The position numbers and the translations under genes are program-made. 33,735 nt of DNA from Hyphochytrium catenoides. Taxonomy: Eukaryota; Sar; Hyphochytriomycetes; Hyphochytriales; Hyphochytriaceae. The notes under the pieces were generated by a model. It did not search any database. It was not told the origin of the DNA and saw only the letters and a list, made by a program, of their open reading frames with translations. Of the stretch, positions 11,130-22,600 are shown piece after piece (within the stretch, counting starts at the first letter, position 1; the number at the start of each line of letters is the position of its first letter). The DNA is taken from the NCBI GenBank assembly GCA_900088475.1, contig FLMG01004170.1:1-33735 (forward strand), written 5' to 3'.

Positions 11130-12670
11130 GCTCATCATTCACAAGTTGGAGTTAAACTAGACAACACGAGTGCTGATGCAGTAGAATTGTTAGGAATAAT
11201 TGAAAAGCTTCTCCATCCCGAAAAGGGAAGCAGAAATGTCGGGCAAAAGACGTGCAGGGAAATGAGAAGTGCCAGAAGAGCAGAAGTTTACATTAGCAAG
11301 AAAGAAAAGCCAGGAAGATGTGGAACTACCACGTATCCTTCGCAAGGCGTATGGTGGATCGTACTTACAATGCATTTGGCAATGGTTTCTTGTCAATGAC
11401 CCTGGTCCTCTGAGCTGCTCTTTCTGATGCGTTCACACTACTCAACAGCCTTACACTTCTTTCTGCTGTACACAGAGACCGTCAGAAGTGCAGAAAGGGG
11501 AGAAGTGCAGGGAGAAGGAAAAGCCAGAAAGAGCTGGAACTACGGCGCATCCTTCGTCAATTATAACGTAAGAAGGTGGGTTGTAGAACTATAGTGCATT
11601 TGGCCATGCTTGATCCATGGCCCTGGTGCTCCGGAGTTATCCTTTCTGAAGCACTCACTCACTACTCAACTCAAACAGAGTCTTTACACTCCGCTGTACA
11701 TGGAAAACCTCTCACAAGTGCTGAAGCGACTACGCTCGACAAAAATTTTGGAGCTACTGGCTGTCGCTTATTACCCTTGGATGCTCTAGGAATAATCGAG
11801 CGAACTTTCTTCTTCTTATCCTGGTAGAGCACCCAGCCCACCCTTACTACTCGCTTCCATCTTTTGATTGATCGAAGAGTGCAGTCAACATTCGAGGAGT
11901 GTATGATAAGTGTAAGAAGAGCAACAATATTGGGAAGACGAAGAGATGTGCGGGCCAACGAGAAGTGCATGGGAAGACGAGAAGTGCAGGGGAGAAAGAG
12001 AAGGCCAAAACGAGCTGGAACTACTGTGCATCCTTCATCAGTTGCGCTATGGTGAGTCGTACTGTGCAGTTTGCTACGGCTTCATTGTCAATGGCCCTAG
12101 TCCTCTGAGATATCCTTTCCGATGCAGTCAGACACTAGAACTACTCAAGAGAATTGCACTACTGCCGTTCAGTGAGACCTTGACAAGTGCGCTCGCCGAA
12201 ATTTTGGAGCTTCTCGCTGTCCCTTATAAACCACTGGATGCTATAGGAATAATCAACGGGGACCCTTCTTCTTATCCTGGTAGAACACCAGTCCGACCCT
12301 TAATACTACTATCACTACTAACAGAAAAAAATGCATAACAGAGGAAGATGAGAAATGCATGAGAAGACGAGATGTGCAGGAAGGAAGAAAAGTCACAACG
12401 ATCTGGAACTACTTGGATCCTTCATCAGCTGTGCTATGGTGGGTCGATTTGTGCATTTTGTTACTGCTTCTTTGTCAATGGCCCTAGTCCTCCGAGCTAT
12501 CCTTTCTGGTGCAGTCACACAGGATGGCTACGAGACCTTGACAAGTGCGCTCGCGAAAATTTATGAGCTGCCAGCTGCCGCTTAGTACCAGGGGAAACTA
12601 TAAGAATAATCTACGGGGACTTTCTTATTCTGCTAGAGCACCAGGCCCAGCCTCACTGCTAGACAGTTTC
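11130..12670 (+). repeat. Degenerate tandem repeats, four copies
   Basis: Four diverged copies of one sequence lie head to tail. An anchor reading (C)TGGAACTAC recurs near 11320, 11533, 12015 and 12404, followed in each by a CATCCTTC/GATCCTTC-type word. Further downstream come a TCAATGGCCCTAGTCCTC-type word and a second block (ACAAGTGC.CTCG..AAAATTT.GAGCT, then GGAATAATC or AGAATAATC). Spacings between anchors are about 214, 482 and 389 bases, so copies carry deletions or insertions. Several short ORFs cross the copies in different frames with no shared conserved protein, so I treat this as noncoding repeat DNA. Confidence 0.7.
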
Positions 12671-13131
12671 TCTGCTTCAAACTTTTGGTTGGACGACAAG
12701 TGTAGTCAACCTTCGGGAGTGTCTAGGTATTATTTTGAAAGTGGAATTAGGGTTATCATCTTCTTCTTTTATGGCTGTAGGGGTGGTGAGGCCTCCAGTG
12801 AGGTTATTACATTGCCACCACCACCTTCACCTTGGGGAGGCAACAGAAGTGCTAGCAAGAGGATGTACCACCAATTTGTTTAGTTAGAAGAACTACCTTT
12901 GAGATTCTATTATTATTGCCGCCCACGGCCCAGCACTTCGCTGTTATTTCATCTTACTCCTGTTCTACCGTGCTTGTAGTTCTACTGGCGTCTCATGATC
13001 GAGTGGTGGATGGAACAACTACGGTTCTGCTACCTTTTACTCGGCTACTATTATGTTAGAGACCAAGGAGAAGAAAGGCTGATTGATTATTAGTGCGTCG
13101 GACGCTGTCCCCACTACGCCTCGACAAGCAA

Positions 13132-13479
13132 TCACCGGCAAAAAAACGTCGAAGCGGTTGCTTCCGATGAGACGCAGGCTGTTGCAGCAAAGTTGGAAGT
13201 GTTCCTCATCGTCGAGCAGGAAGACCCCTCACTCTTCATGACGTGGTGGAAGGAGACGACATGGCAGCCCAGATCAGTGGCAGTAGTCTTGGTCTCTTCC
13301 ACTTTTTGTTCTCTATCATTATTATCAAGACAGGAACGGAAGGAATATAGTTCATTCTTCCTCAGCAACAATCGAGAGGGAGAAGGGGTAGAAAAGGTAC
13401 TCGAACGAACATTCATCGCGCTTGTTGACCAGACAGCTAGAAAGAGAAGAAGAGTGAGTGCAACTTTTATTTCACCCAT
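13132..13479 (-). CDS. Possible small secreted protein (doubtful)
   Basis: A 115-codon ORF from ATG 13477-13479 begins with a good signal-peptide pattern: a charged start, a hydrophobic core (VALTLLLFLAVW), then small residues (STSA) suited to cleavage near residue 21. The remaining 90 or so residues are Ser/Thr-rich with five scattered cysteines and no family I know. No promoter, intron or homologue in the window supports it, and a plus-strand ORF of similar length overlaps it. It could be a real small secreted protein or a chance ORF. Confidence 0.25.
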   Translation of the reverse strand: MGEIKVALTLLLFLAVWSTSAMNVRSSTFSTPSPSRLLLRKNELYSFRSCLDNNDREQKVEETKTTATDLGCHVVSFHHVMKSEGSSCSTMRNTSNFAATACVSSEATASTFFCR

Positions 13480-13746
13480 CGTAAAGAGCGTAAAGCCACC
13501 ATCGTTATCAAAGGCGGCATCAATGTCAGTCTTATTAGCTCAATTTAGGAGTTAAGGCCACGATGCAAGCCATTAGCAGGATATTAGCTTGTCTTACGTG
13601 ATTCCTCCATAGTTAGCTCAAAGTATCCCGCTAACCTCGTCACCTTCTTCCGAACTCCAATCAGAAGCCTGGAGATTTGGTGGCTCGTGGCTTCTCAACT
13701 TCCTATCATACACGGCCTTTGATGTGTCCGCAGGAACCCACGCCGT

Positions 13747-14150
13747 TTGTCTGAGAACGCGAACTTAATTGACGTACAAGGGTCCTTAGTCAAGCTGTGG
13801 GGCTGCAGGTAGTGCCGGTAGTTTGGGAGTCTTTCGGTGGAGCTATGCCGGTCCTGGACTGTCTGGTGGACCAACTTGTGAAGCCTCAGTGTGATCCTCT
13901 GCTCTTGATGCTTCTCGCCATCAGGTCATTGGTCTCGCCTCCTGGCGATGGCTTTACGCCTTCATACCAGAGTCGCTTTGGCCATTCATAAAGAAAATTG
14001 CGCTTTAGATTCTGAAGCACATTCCTCTCACAGCAGTTGAACCCTTTTTCTCTTGCTTGCCTAGCTGAGCATGATGATGATGGTCTCGGTTGCTGCAGCT
14101 TCACCCCTCCTCCTCCTTCTTCCCTATCGTTAATACAGAGGCAGTCAGCC
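13747..14150 (+). repeat. Dispersed repeat, copy B
   Basis: Diverged second copy of the repeat at 1453-1710. The same blocks appear in the same order: TTGTCTGAGAA, a CTGCAG followed by GTAGTTTGGGAGTC, CTCTTGATGCTT, and a CACCCCTCCTCCTCCTTCTTC tract near 14100. About 100 bases not present in copy A separate the last two blocks. No coding content is recognised. Confidence 0.45.
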
Positions 14151-15429
14151 AGGATTCGTTCCTTTATGATAAGGAGTGTGGCAAGGATAGAAGTGATGAA
14201 GAGGAGACCAAGGCCTTGTAGCTCTTATTGTCTCTTCTTCTTCCTCTCTTTTTCTCGTTCTTCTCCGTTTCTTCTTGTTCTCTTGCTTTTTCTTTGAGCA
14301 ATAGTTATCGCTATCGGCAAAATAGATGATAATGGTGGGAGAGAACGTGTTGAAGAAGAGTCCAGGACTATGTACTTCTTGTCTCTTCTTCTTCTTCTTT
14401 TTCTTCCCGTACTTCTTGTTATAGGTAACTTTGCTCCTCTAGCAGTACTAGTAGCTAACTAAAACAAAAAGACCAAAACCAGAGAAGGAAAGATAAGAAC
14501 CCGACAAGGAAGAAGAAAAAACACTAGACGGCACTACTAACAGAGAAGCCCTCCAGCAGCAGCTCCAGGAAGCTGACCCAGGACCGCCGTCTCGATCTGC
14601 TGCACTGGCTGAGGTAGTCTATGGAAAACCATCTACAGCATTACATCGTTGGAGGAGGACCGAGATCCCTCTGTAGGTGGTGGCTGTAAGCGTAGAAAGA
14701 GGGAGACCCACAACACTCCCGCACCTGTCATCAGAGATGGCCCTAATAAGCCATTCTTTCAGCAGCGTGGAATGAACTTCTCCGTGGCTCCACATACGGA
14801 CTCCCACGCCAAGGGACGAAAACCGTAGGCTTGCTCTGCGCACTCCTCAGCGTAGGGGGAAAGTTCCTCCTATGCGCATGCTTCGCGACGTACCCTGTCT
14901 GAGACTGAGCCGCTGTGCATGGCGTTATGTGTTAGAGGATTGCAGCGTGTCAGACACTGTAGTTGTTGAACCCTTTTCTTCCAAGAGGATCTCTATGGCA
15001 AGGAATACTCTTCTTTCTTGATTCCTTGTCCTACTTTCTTTCTTCATCAGTTTCTCTAAGAATTAACTCTTACTTCAAACATTTTTCTCTTTCCGACTTT
15101 ACTTCTTCCCTTCCTTCTGACCACCAATTTATTGCCGATTCATCACTTTTCTGATACCACGGATCCCTTGGTGACCATCATTCAATGATCTCTGACACTC
15201 TCTGTGCTCTCTCTTCCTCAGAGTGTTGTTTCTTCTCTCTCTGTTTTCACATCTCATGCATATCAACTTCATAGCTTTGCATACTTTAAGCTTTATAGTA
15301 CTTAGGGACTTCTCGTCTATCAAACTCGCCTCGAGCTCATAATCTTCATGCCTCTCATTCTTCCTGCTATAAGGAAAGAAGAGCTTCCAACCAACTCTGC
15401 CATCTCTTCAGTAGTAACGTCGAAGAGCT
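14151..15429. other. Pyrimidine-rich stretch without a gene
   Basis: No ORF in this interval carries a recognisable domain. CTT/TTC-rich tracts near 14220-14300 and 14380-14420 resemble each other (both have TTGTCTCTTCTTCTTC and later TTCTTGTT words). 14960-15120 is T/C-rich. I see no RNA gene. Confidence 0.5.
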
Positions 15430-15620
15430 ACTTGTACTATTTACTTATTTGTTACTATTTATATTGACCACTCTTAGAAAGAACTGCTACTACTTTTTAT
15501 TGACCACTTTTAGAAAGCTCTTACTACTAGAAAGCATTAAAGAGTACTACTACAAATCTCTATACTACCCTACTATTTATAAAAATAAACGTATTAGCTC
15601 TTGTTATTCTAAAGGTCTTA
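15430..15620. other. AT-rich island with short direct repeats
   Basis: Base composition shifts sharply to A/T here, with many TTA, CTA and TAT words. A 20-base element reading TATTGACCACTYTTAGAAAG occurs at 15462-15481 and again at 15498-15517, 36 bases apart, within a larger imperfect repeat. A plus-strand ORF crosses it, but its Leu/Tyr/Lys-rich product follows the base composition and shows no domain. Confidence 0.65.
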
Positions 15621-16705
15621 TTAAGGTCTATACTAAAACCTCTGGACTGCGGCTCCTCTCCTCCATCGTCGGATCTGCTGCAGTTGTTGCTAACTGCTGC
15701 TACTAGTTCTACTGTTATTATTAGTTGTAGAGTTACGACTCGTACCTGTCACTCTTCCATTTCGGTAACCACCGTTTGGGTGGTAGGGGTGAGGAGTTCT
15801 AGGCTTCTTGTACGTACAAGTTCTCAGTAGTTCTCAGTAACCATGTACGGAGGGAATAATAGAAGGATTACATTGAGCTCAGTCCTCCCCCAGGTGAAGC
15901 ACCTGGTGTGTCAGGGTTGCACCTGGATCCTGAGATCTTCTCGCAGTGATGACATAGGACTATTCCTTCTGTTTTTCTCTCAATGATGGTCGCCTTCTTT
16001 CTCTTCTTCACTCTTCTTCCTTGGCAGCAGCAGCAGCAAGAGATGCTGCTGATGATGATGGATGATGCACTCCTTCTCCTCTGTCCTCCTTCCTCCGCCC
16101 GTCATCGCTGAAGCCCCGCCCGTCGCTGGCCCACCACCCGTCCCACCCCGCTTTCTTGCGGCTGCTTTGCTTCATTGTCTTGCTCCTGTGCCAGCAGGAA
16201 GAAGGCCTCTGTGCGGTGGAGCGAGGCTGAAGCTGATTCTTAGGTTCTGGCATCGTCTCTGTTTGCTGCGTGATAGCGGACACCCTCGTCGATTGGGTTT
16301 GCCTGTCGTTCTTCCTTCTTCCTCCATCATCGTGGTAGGTGGCCTCTTCTGTTGTCTCCCTCCCTTGATTGTTGTCTCGATGTCACATCATCAGTGTTGA
16401 GGAGGGCCGCCAGGAGCAGGATAACCTATGTGGGTACTACTTCTTGGTAGATGGTAGTAGTGACATCATCTCTTAACTGCTGCTTCGGGACCATCACAAT
16501 CTAAACTGTTCGTGGCATTGACCTAAGTGTTCAAGGACAGAGCCCAGAGTTAGGGTCAACACTGGAAGGGAAAGAAGAGGAAGAGAACGAAAAAAAGTCC
16601 TCTGTTCTTCTCTTCTTTCTCTTGTCGCACCCAAGTCTTACAAGTCGAAGGGCCGGCCAAAGAGGTTCATCTTCCCACCCGTCCGCCGCTGCCAGTGGAC
16701 GACAA
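15621..16705. other. Region upstream of the SGNH gene, no gene recognised
   Basis: This interval contains a 14-base palindrome (CTTGTACGTACAAG, 15807-15820), a tandem TTCTCAGTA word just after it, and a small perfect hairpin (CCAGGTG/CACCTGG, 15890-15906). ORFs of about 90-110 codons on both strands between 16008 and 16400 have Pro/Ala- or Ser/Lys-rich low-complexity products with no domain. The last few hundred bases presumably carry the promoter of the SGNH-like gene. Confidence 0.45.
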
Positions 16706-16822
16706 ATGGTCTTCTCTCGTGTGCTAAACGTCATTAACTCGTTACTACTGTCGCTATCTCCGTCAGCAACGTCCTCCTCCCCATCAACTTGCTCTTCCTC
16801 TGCTTTCCCTAGCTCAAGCACC

Positions 16823-18159
16823 ATGCCGAAGAAGCTTAGCGCTCTGGAGTTCTATGGCAATTATTATGGCCACACCGTTGAACACTTAGAAGTCGTTCTC
16901 TCTCATTTTGGAAGGGAAAGTGACGAGCAGCAGAAGAGTTGTCTTGAAAGAGGAACTGCTAGACGTGAGGACGGCGCCCGAGACTCCAATCGTTCCATCA
17001 TCTTTTTGGTCGGAGACTCATCGTTGGACAACAAGCACTGGCTCTTTCCCGGGTATATGAAGACAGGGGAAAGGGTGATGTTTGACTCAAGCTTCACGGC
17101 TGACGCTCCTGCCCAATATAAAGAAGTTTTGCAGCCCGCAAGGGCAGTGAAGGTGCATTAACTGGAATAAGAAAGATAGGACTCTGTTGGTTCATCCGTG
17201 AAAGTTTCTCTTCGTGCTCTCGTTGTCTGTCATCATCATCAAAGCCGTGTTGCCTATCGCAACCGCTTTAATGCGCCATTGCTCCTCTGCGCCTTGCCTT
17301 CGTTGTACCAGACCTCTCTCTTCAAATGACCTATTGGCCTACGGCCACGATAGAGCAGCTGTAAGGCTGGCTCTAGCCGCACGCTTTCTTCTGGGTTTCT
17401 TCCTCTACACCATGCTCTTGCCCATTAACTCCAATAGTACCCACTCACGCTCCACTCTCTCGTCTGCAGGACGTTGCTTACTGGTTGAACGCCATGTCCG
17501 CGGAGACGCCTGGCATTGCAGTCATCAATGCCGCCGTGGAAGAGTCAACACTTGCTGATCGTTCTGTCTCTCTTCTAGATCAGGATGAGGTCGTCCGTGC
17601 CTCTCTACGGAAGGACGATATCCTCATTGTCTCTATCGGAGGAAACGACATTGCTCTTCGTCCCTCTCCTGCCACCCGTCGTAATCTCGGGCTCCTAATG
17701 CAGTCTCCTCTCTCCTTGATAGAGACAGGAGATGCTCCGGGGCTGAATTACTTCACAACGATGTTCCACAAGGACATCGAGAGATATCTCACTCGTCTCA
17801 CGGACCAACAGAAGCCCAAAGCGATTCTTGTCTGTATGATATACTATCCTGACGAGAAGGGAAGAGGAAGCTGGGCTGACGCGTCCCTCTCTCTCCTGGA
17901 TTACGAGGACCATCCTCAAAAGCTCCAGCTTATTATTAGAAAAGTCTTTGAGCTTGGGACAAGCCGCGTGAGATTAGAGGGAACAAGCGTGCTTCCTGTC
18001 CCTCTCTATGAAGTGCTGGATGGTAAAGATCCTGGGGACTATGTAGCTCGTGTGGAGCCGAGCGTTGAAGGAGGAAGGAAGATGGCGGAGCTCTTTCTGA
18101 GGTACATCAAGCAAGGAGAAGAGATGCGCAAGGCAGAAGAGAAAGCGAGAGAGTCTTAA
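16823..18159 (+). CDS. SGNH/GDSL hydrolase-like protein
   Basis: Two exons, 16823-17152 and 17470-18159, give 339 residues. The intron uses AAG|GTGCAT and CTGCAG|GAC and keeps phase 0, joining LQPARAVK to DVAYWLNAMS. The fold is SGNH-hydrolase type. Block I is GDSSLDN (Ser66 the expected nucleophile), block III is GGND (Gly168, Asn169), and the block V position reads RVEPSVEGGRKMAE (residues 304-317). In canonical members block V is DxxHPS..G; here Glu306 occupies the His position, so catalysis by the usual triad is doubtful.

The reading frame is also open upstream. An ATG at 16706 would add 39 residues starting with a hydrophobic, Ser-rich segment that could be a targeting peptide. I chose ATG 16823 because clear sequence complexity (LEFYGNYYGHTVEHLE) begins right there. 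It converges with the VPS13 gene. Substrate unknown; a carbohydrate- or lipid-ester hydrolase role is only a family guess. Confidence 0.85.
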
Positions 18160-18436
18160 GCACCCAATGTTTGTTCTTGTTCCTAACTCTCCGAGTGGGA
18201 CTGTCCTGTTACATCTAGCCCTTATTTCTTGAGAGGCGAAGAGAGAGAAAGGCACCCCAACGTGCAGTAGGGATTAGAGGCAGCAGAAGGAAGAGATGGG
18301 GATGGAGAGAGAGAGAGACTACCTTCCCATCAAGGCGATGGCTAAGAAGGATATCAAAACAAATGCATTAACTGTACCAAAATAAGGAAATATGACTACT
18401 TCCCGCGCTGTCTTTTCTCCTGGTTCCGCATCCTCT
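18160..18436. other. Shared 3' region between convergent genes
   Basis: The TAA of the SGNH-like gene (18157-18159) and the TAA of the VPS13 gene (18437-18439, minus strand) are separated by 277 bases. This short space must hold the 3' UTRs and cleavage sites of both, and the transcripts may overlap. I see no AATAAA in either orientation; the nearest variant is an AAAATAAGG on the plus strand near 18380. Confidence 0.6.
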
Positions 18437-19658
18437 TTAACGTCTCAGATCACTGAGATAGCGGAAAGCCACAAAAATCTTGCTCTCTAGCTCTTCTCCC
18501 CTCTCATTCTGGAGGTGGAACTTGCGCGCCTTTCTTCGCCTTAGCACGCCTTCGACCACTTCCTTCGTCATTGCAACCTCCAATCCTTCCTGCACATCTC
18601 GAGAGAGGGGAGCTTCCTCGACTGTTTGTGCAAGAGGTGGACGCGTCTCTCCTTCTCCTGCAGGAGCGTCTTGCTCTTGGTTGGACTCTAACATAGCGCC
18701 GCTCTCTCCTTGCTCCCACTTTCGGTTCCGCTCTTCATTTGTCTCACTCTCGTTTTGTCTCTCCTCTTCCGGGCCTGAAGCAGCAGCCTTCTTTTCCTGG
18801 TCACTCTCTTCACCCGTCTTCTCCTCCTCTTCTGGTGGGTTGTTCTCTTCCTCATCCTCATCCTCGCTGTCATTTTCCGTAGACTTTGACGAGGTTCGGA
18901 GCTTGTCTTCTCTCTCCCTTCGTTGCTGTACAACTGTTTCTACGAGGTTCCTGCGCTCTATCTGGGAGGCGAAGTCTGCTTTCTTCTTCTTGTCCTTCTT
19001 AGTCGCGTGTATTTTGCTCACTGCCAGCGCGGCGGCGCGGTGGTCCTCCTTATCAGCTAAAGCAGAGATAGAGCATTCACGAAACTCTTCAAAGATCTCT
19101 TGCAAGGGCTTCGTAATCTGTCCCAATAGGACCTATAGGAGACGGCAGCAGCAGAACAGAATGGATCGTCAGTGCCATATTAACAGAGGTAGAGACATAG
19201 CAGAGCCAAACGAAGGCGAGCAACATGGACGATCTGTTATCTTTTGAAAAACGAGAGGAGAAGGCGGCGGGCCACGTATAGAATGGAAAAGGCCAAGACG
19301 AAAGTCAATGAGGTGGCCCTACCTTAGGCTGCAGCGGTCTTTCATCGTAGACCTTGATCATCACTTCTGCCTTGGCAGAACGGATGTCAAAGGTAACAGC
19401 CTCATTCCACTCAGGAGACTTGCTCCGGATCTTCCTTGTTTTGAAGGTCTCAACCGTCCTCCACTTCTCTTCCTCGAGCTGATGAGGAGCAGGCTCCCGT
19501 AGGAAGAGACGAATCCTCGCGTGCGGTGCGGTAGAGGATGGAGAGAGGGCCACAGCTTTCCATAAGACGACCTCCAACTTTGTGATGACGTTCGTCTCTG
19601 AAAGAGGTTTCAAGGCTTGTTGCTCTCCAACAAGAGCACGGGAGGGCCGGCGAGGTCC
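18437..19658 (-). other. VPS13: VPS13: C-terminal C2-like domain and acidic tail
   Basis: Exon 19323-19658 starts with GPRRPSRAL (the R-R-P-R-A-L type motif that follows ATG2_C in VPS13), then a C2-like series: TKLEVVLWKAVAL, ARIRLFL, TFKTRKIRSKSPEWNEAVTFDI, VMIKVYDE. Exon 18437-19132 continues VLLGQITKPL, the last C2 strand. Only one of the usual clustered Asp positions is evident, so calcium binding by this C2 is uncertain. The last 150 residues are a Glu/Lys/Ser-rich tail with an acidic run (DSEDEDEEENN), ending RYLSDLRR before TAA. Confidence 0.8.
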
Positions 19659-22600
19659 CTAAATAGAGAGAGGAAGAGAGAACATCAAATGCAAGGAAGG
19701 AGGTGGAGCAGAGGTCATTGCCTGAACAGGCTCCTCCACTAGCTCGGCAGGATTTGCTTTTCAAACAGACGTTTTCTCGATCTCTGTTGGTATCCCTCTC
19801 TTCTCCTATCTTCCTGCTTCCTCTGCAAGTTCCGTACGCCTTCATACCTCGTGACGCGTATCATCCATGAGATGAATCGTGCTATCGACAGACTTAGCCA
19901 CTTTCTCTCCAGCGCCAAGAATGCCTACGAATGGACTAGCAGCAAAGGTAACTAGGCCCTTGGCTGTGCCCTTGATCGCTCCTTTGGCGCCTTCTTGCTT
20001 CATGCCTTGCAGCGGCTGTTCAACCAACTTGCGAGCGCCATAACGGATCGACTTGGCGAATACCTGCATGGAAGGAATAGAGTTGCAGATTAGGGTCCCC
20101 CATCCAAGACAACATCTTGTCCGTAGATAGGCGTTTAGATATCCTGCTTGCTAAGAGTATAGAGGCATCCAGAGCTTGCACAGAGTCAGAAGGTGTCCGC
20201 TTACCTCGCCACCTTGCTTGAAGCCCTGGCCCAAGTGCTTGGGCTCCTCTGGTCCTTCTTGGTTCTCGAAGTAGGTCACACGCTTGACGGCATCTCCTAG
20301 TCCGTTTGTTGCTTTGCCAATGGCGACGGAAGGGGCTCCTATTATAGTCTGGAGGAGGATCTTTGCCCCTTCTCCCTTCTTGTCACTCTTGCCAGTAATT
20401 TCCCGGCCCGTTTGCCGGACAAAGCGTTTAAAGCCAGAGGCCACCTGTGTGACGAACAACAACGGAGAAAGAATAATGAACAAGGGTATCAACGACAGGA
20501 AGGCGCTTAGATGCGGGAGGAGGATGACATAGAGACATTGGAAAGGAGCAGAATGGCGTCCCCGCCGGCAGGGGTACTCTCAGAGAGGTGCTGATGCCCA
20601 AGTAGGGCAAACATCGCGGAAGGGCTCTGGCGCAGGGGCGGCAAATACTCAGCATTATGATAGGAGACAAAGACTTACATCATGGACAAATCCCATAGGA
20701 TCTCCCAGGAGCTCCACACTGCCAACAACCTTATACCATTGTCCCAGAAGCTGGTAGATAAACTTCCACGCCAGATCCATACCAAGGCCATCCGGAGAGA
20801 AGAAACGGGAGCGGTACGCAATGTCTCTGAAGTGGAAGGACGGCGTGATATGTGCGATGCCACCGATCATGTTTGCTATGGTTGCTGGCAGGAACTGCTG
20901 CAAAGCTGCAAACCAAGAAATGGGGAAGGCAGGATAGGTTAAGCTTGACAAAAGGCATCAAAGCATAAACGAAATGCTTGTAGGGGAGCCCGAAGCACAC
21001 AGCGGAAGAGTGGAAGAGAGAGATCAGTTCACCAGAGAGCTCATCCCGGTCCCAGGGACGTAACGAGTGCGTCTTTCGACCAGAGTGAGTGGATTATTGT
21101 TGCACACTTACCAGACTCATTGTTCTCAGGGTCAGAGAGGAAGACGAGATCGAAGTCAAAGGCTTTAAGGAAGAGTGCGTTGATGTACAGCTGCCTTCGG
21201 CTCACTTGAGGATCAGCCTTCACTGCCTTTCGCATGGCGAACTCACGACAGGTAGATTGCCCTGGATGACCAGAGAGATTGAGCGTCATAGACGTGAGAC
21301 GTAGCAGAGGGAGGTTAAAAGTGTCCTTTTGGAACCACTAGGCTACACGCCCAGACTTCTCCTTAACAAACTCATAAAAGTAACCGCAGGAAGGAGCACA
21401 CCCGTGCGAGAGAGCGGGAGGACTAAAAAAAAAAGCCGCAGGACGGTTTACCTTCTAGAGCCGCCTGCTGTGGGCTCTTCTGTGGCACAATCCTCATAAA
21501 GATGTTGGCCACTGTCAGCAGATAGTCCGCGTTGACCTGGCAGAGCATGTTGCCCAACCCAACATTCAATTGCTTGAGGAGGAAGATATCTGCCCGGAGA
21601 GACAGAGTGATAAAGAATGACGGAAGCGCGAAGAGTGGCAAGGAGAGGAAGGTAAGGTTTTAGATGGGGTGTGTGTGAGAGAGAGAGAGACAGGAGGTAG
21701 ACACGGACCTGTGCTTGGGTCTGTGTCCAGCTTTAACGTAAGGAAAGGTTTCTCCCCTTTCTCTGGCGTCCAGTTCTCTTGACGGTCAGACCTAAACCCA
21801 CTATCCTTGGGCACAAACACCAGCGGATACTGACTGCCTTCCGTCATATCATCTGATCAGAGAAAGAAAAGTAGAGGAAATGATCAGTAGCAACCCTTGG
21901 GACAGACAGAGAGACAGACGGACAAGGAGTAGGAGACAAACGCAGAAGAGGCAGCTTGTCCAGCGGAAAGGACAATACACGAAAAGAGAGAAAAGCCGAA
22001 CAGAGGCAGGAGAGAAGTAAACGAGCTATTGAAAGCATACAGAGCACAGCTGCAAAGAGAACGCGAACGCGTCTGCCCCTAAAGCGGGATAGAGGAGTAA
22101 AACCCCGGGAACTGAGCCAATATCCCTACCAATCTCCATGTGATGCAGACTGAGCTCCACCTTCCTCGACTTGGGCGGCGACTGGATGGCCAAATCCTCA
22201 AGATAAACAGTGAGAAGCTCTCTGGGGCGAGAGTCAATGATGTTCACGGTCACTCCCAAGAGGCGGACATCGACAGCCACGTAGGACAGAAAACTGCCGA
22301 TTGGGTTGTTAGACGTCATGAGTAGAAGAGGAGGAAAGCGACTAGAGTAACAACCAAAGTACAAAGCCAGGATCATCCGTCCTTAAGGAAGAGTCCGAAA
22401 GAAAGAGAAAAGGAAAGAGAGGAGACACAGGCTCCGTCGCTTAATAATCCTCAGACATAGGAAAGAAGGCAAAAAGAGGGATAAACACTTACCCTTCACC
22501 TTTCCGGGCGAGGTCATAGTGTGTGATAGGCGCATCCCTAAAGCAGAGCACGCGAGTGTTGTTCTCCACGTAGATCTCCGCATAGACATGGGTCATCCCA

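Noticed and set aside
18480-19247. 255-codon plus-strand Ser-rich ORF
   Set aside because: It is antisense to the last VPS13 exon; the Ser-rich product mirrors the Glu/Lys-rich coding strand.
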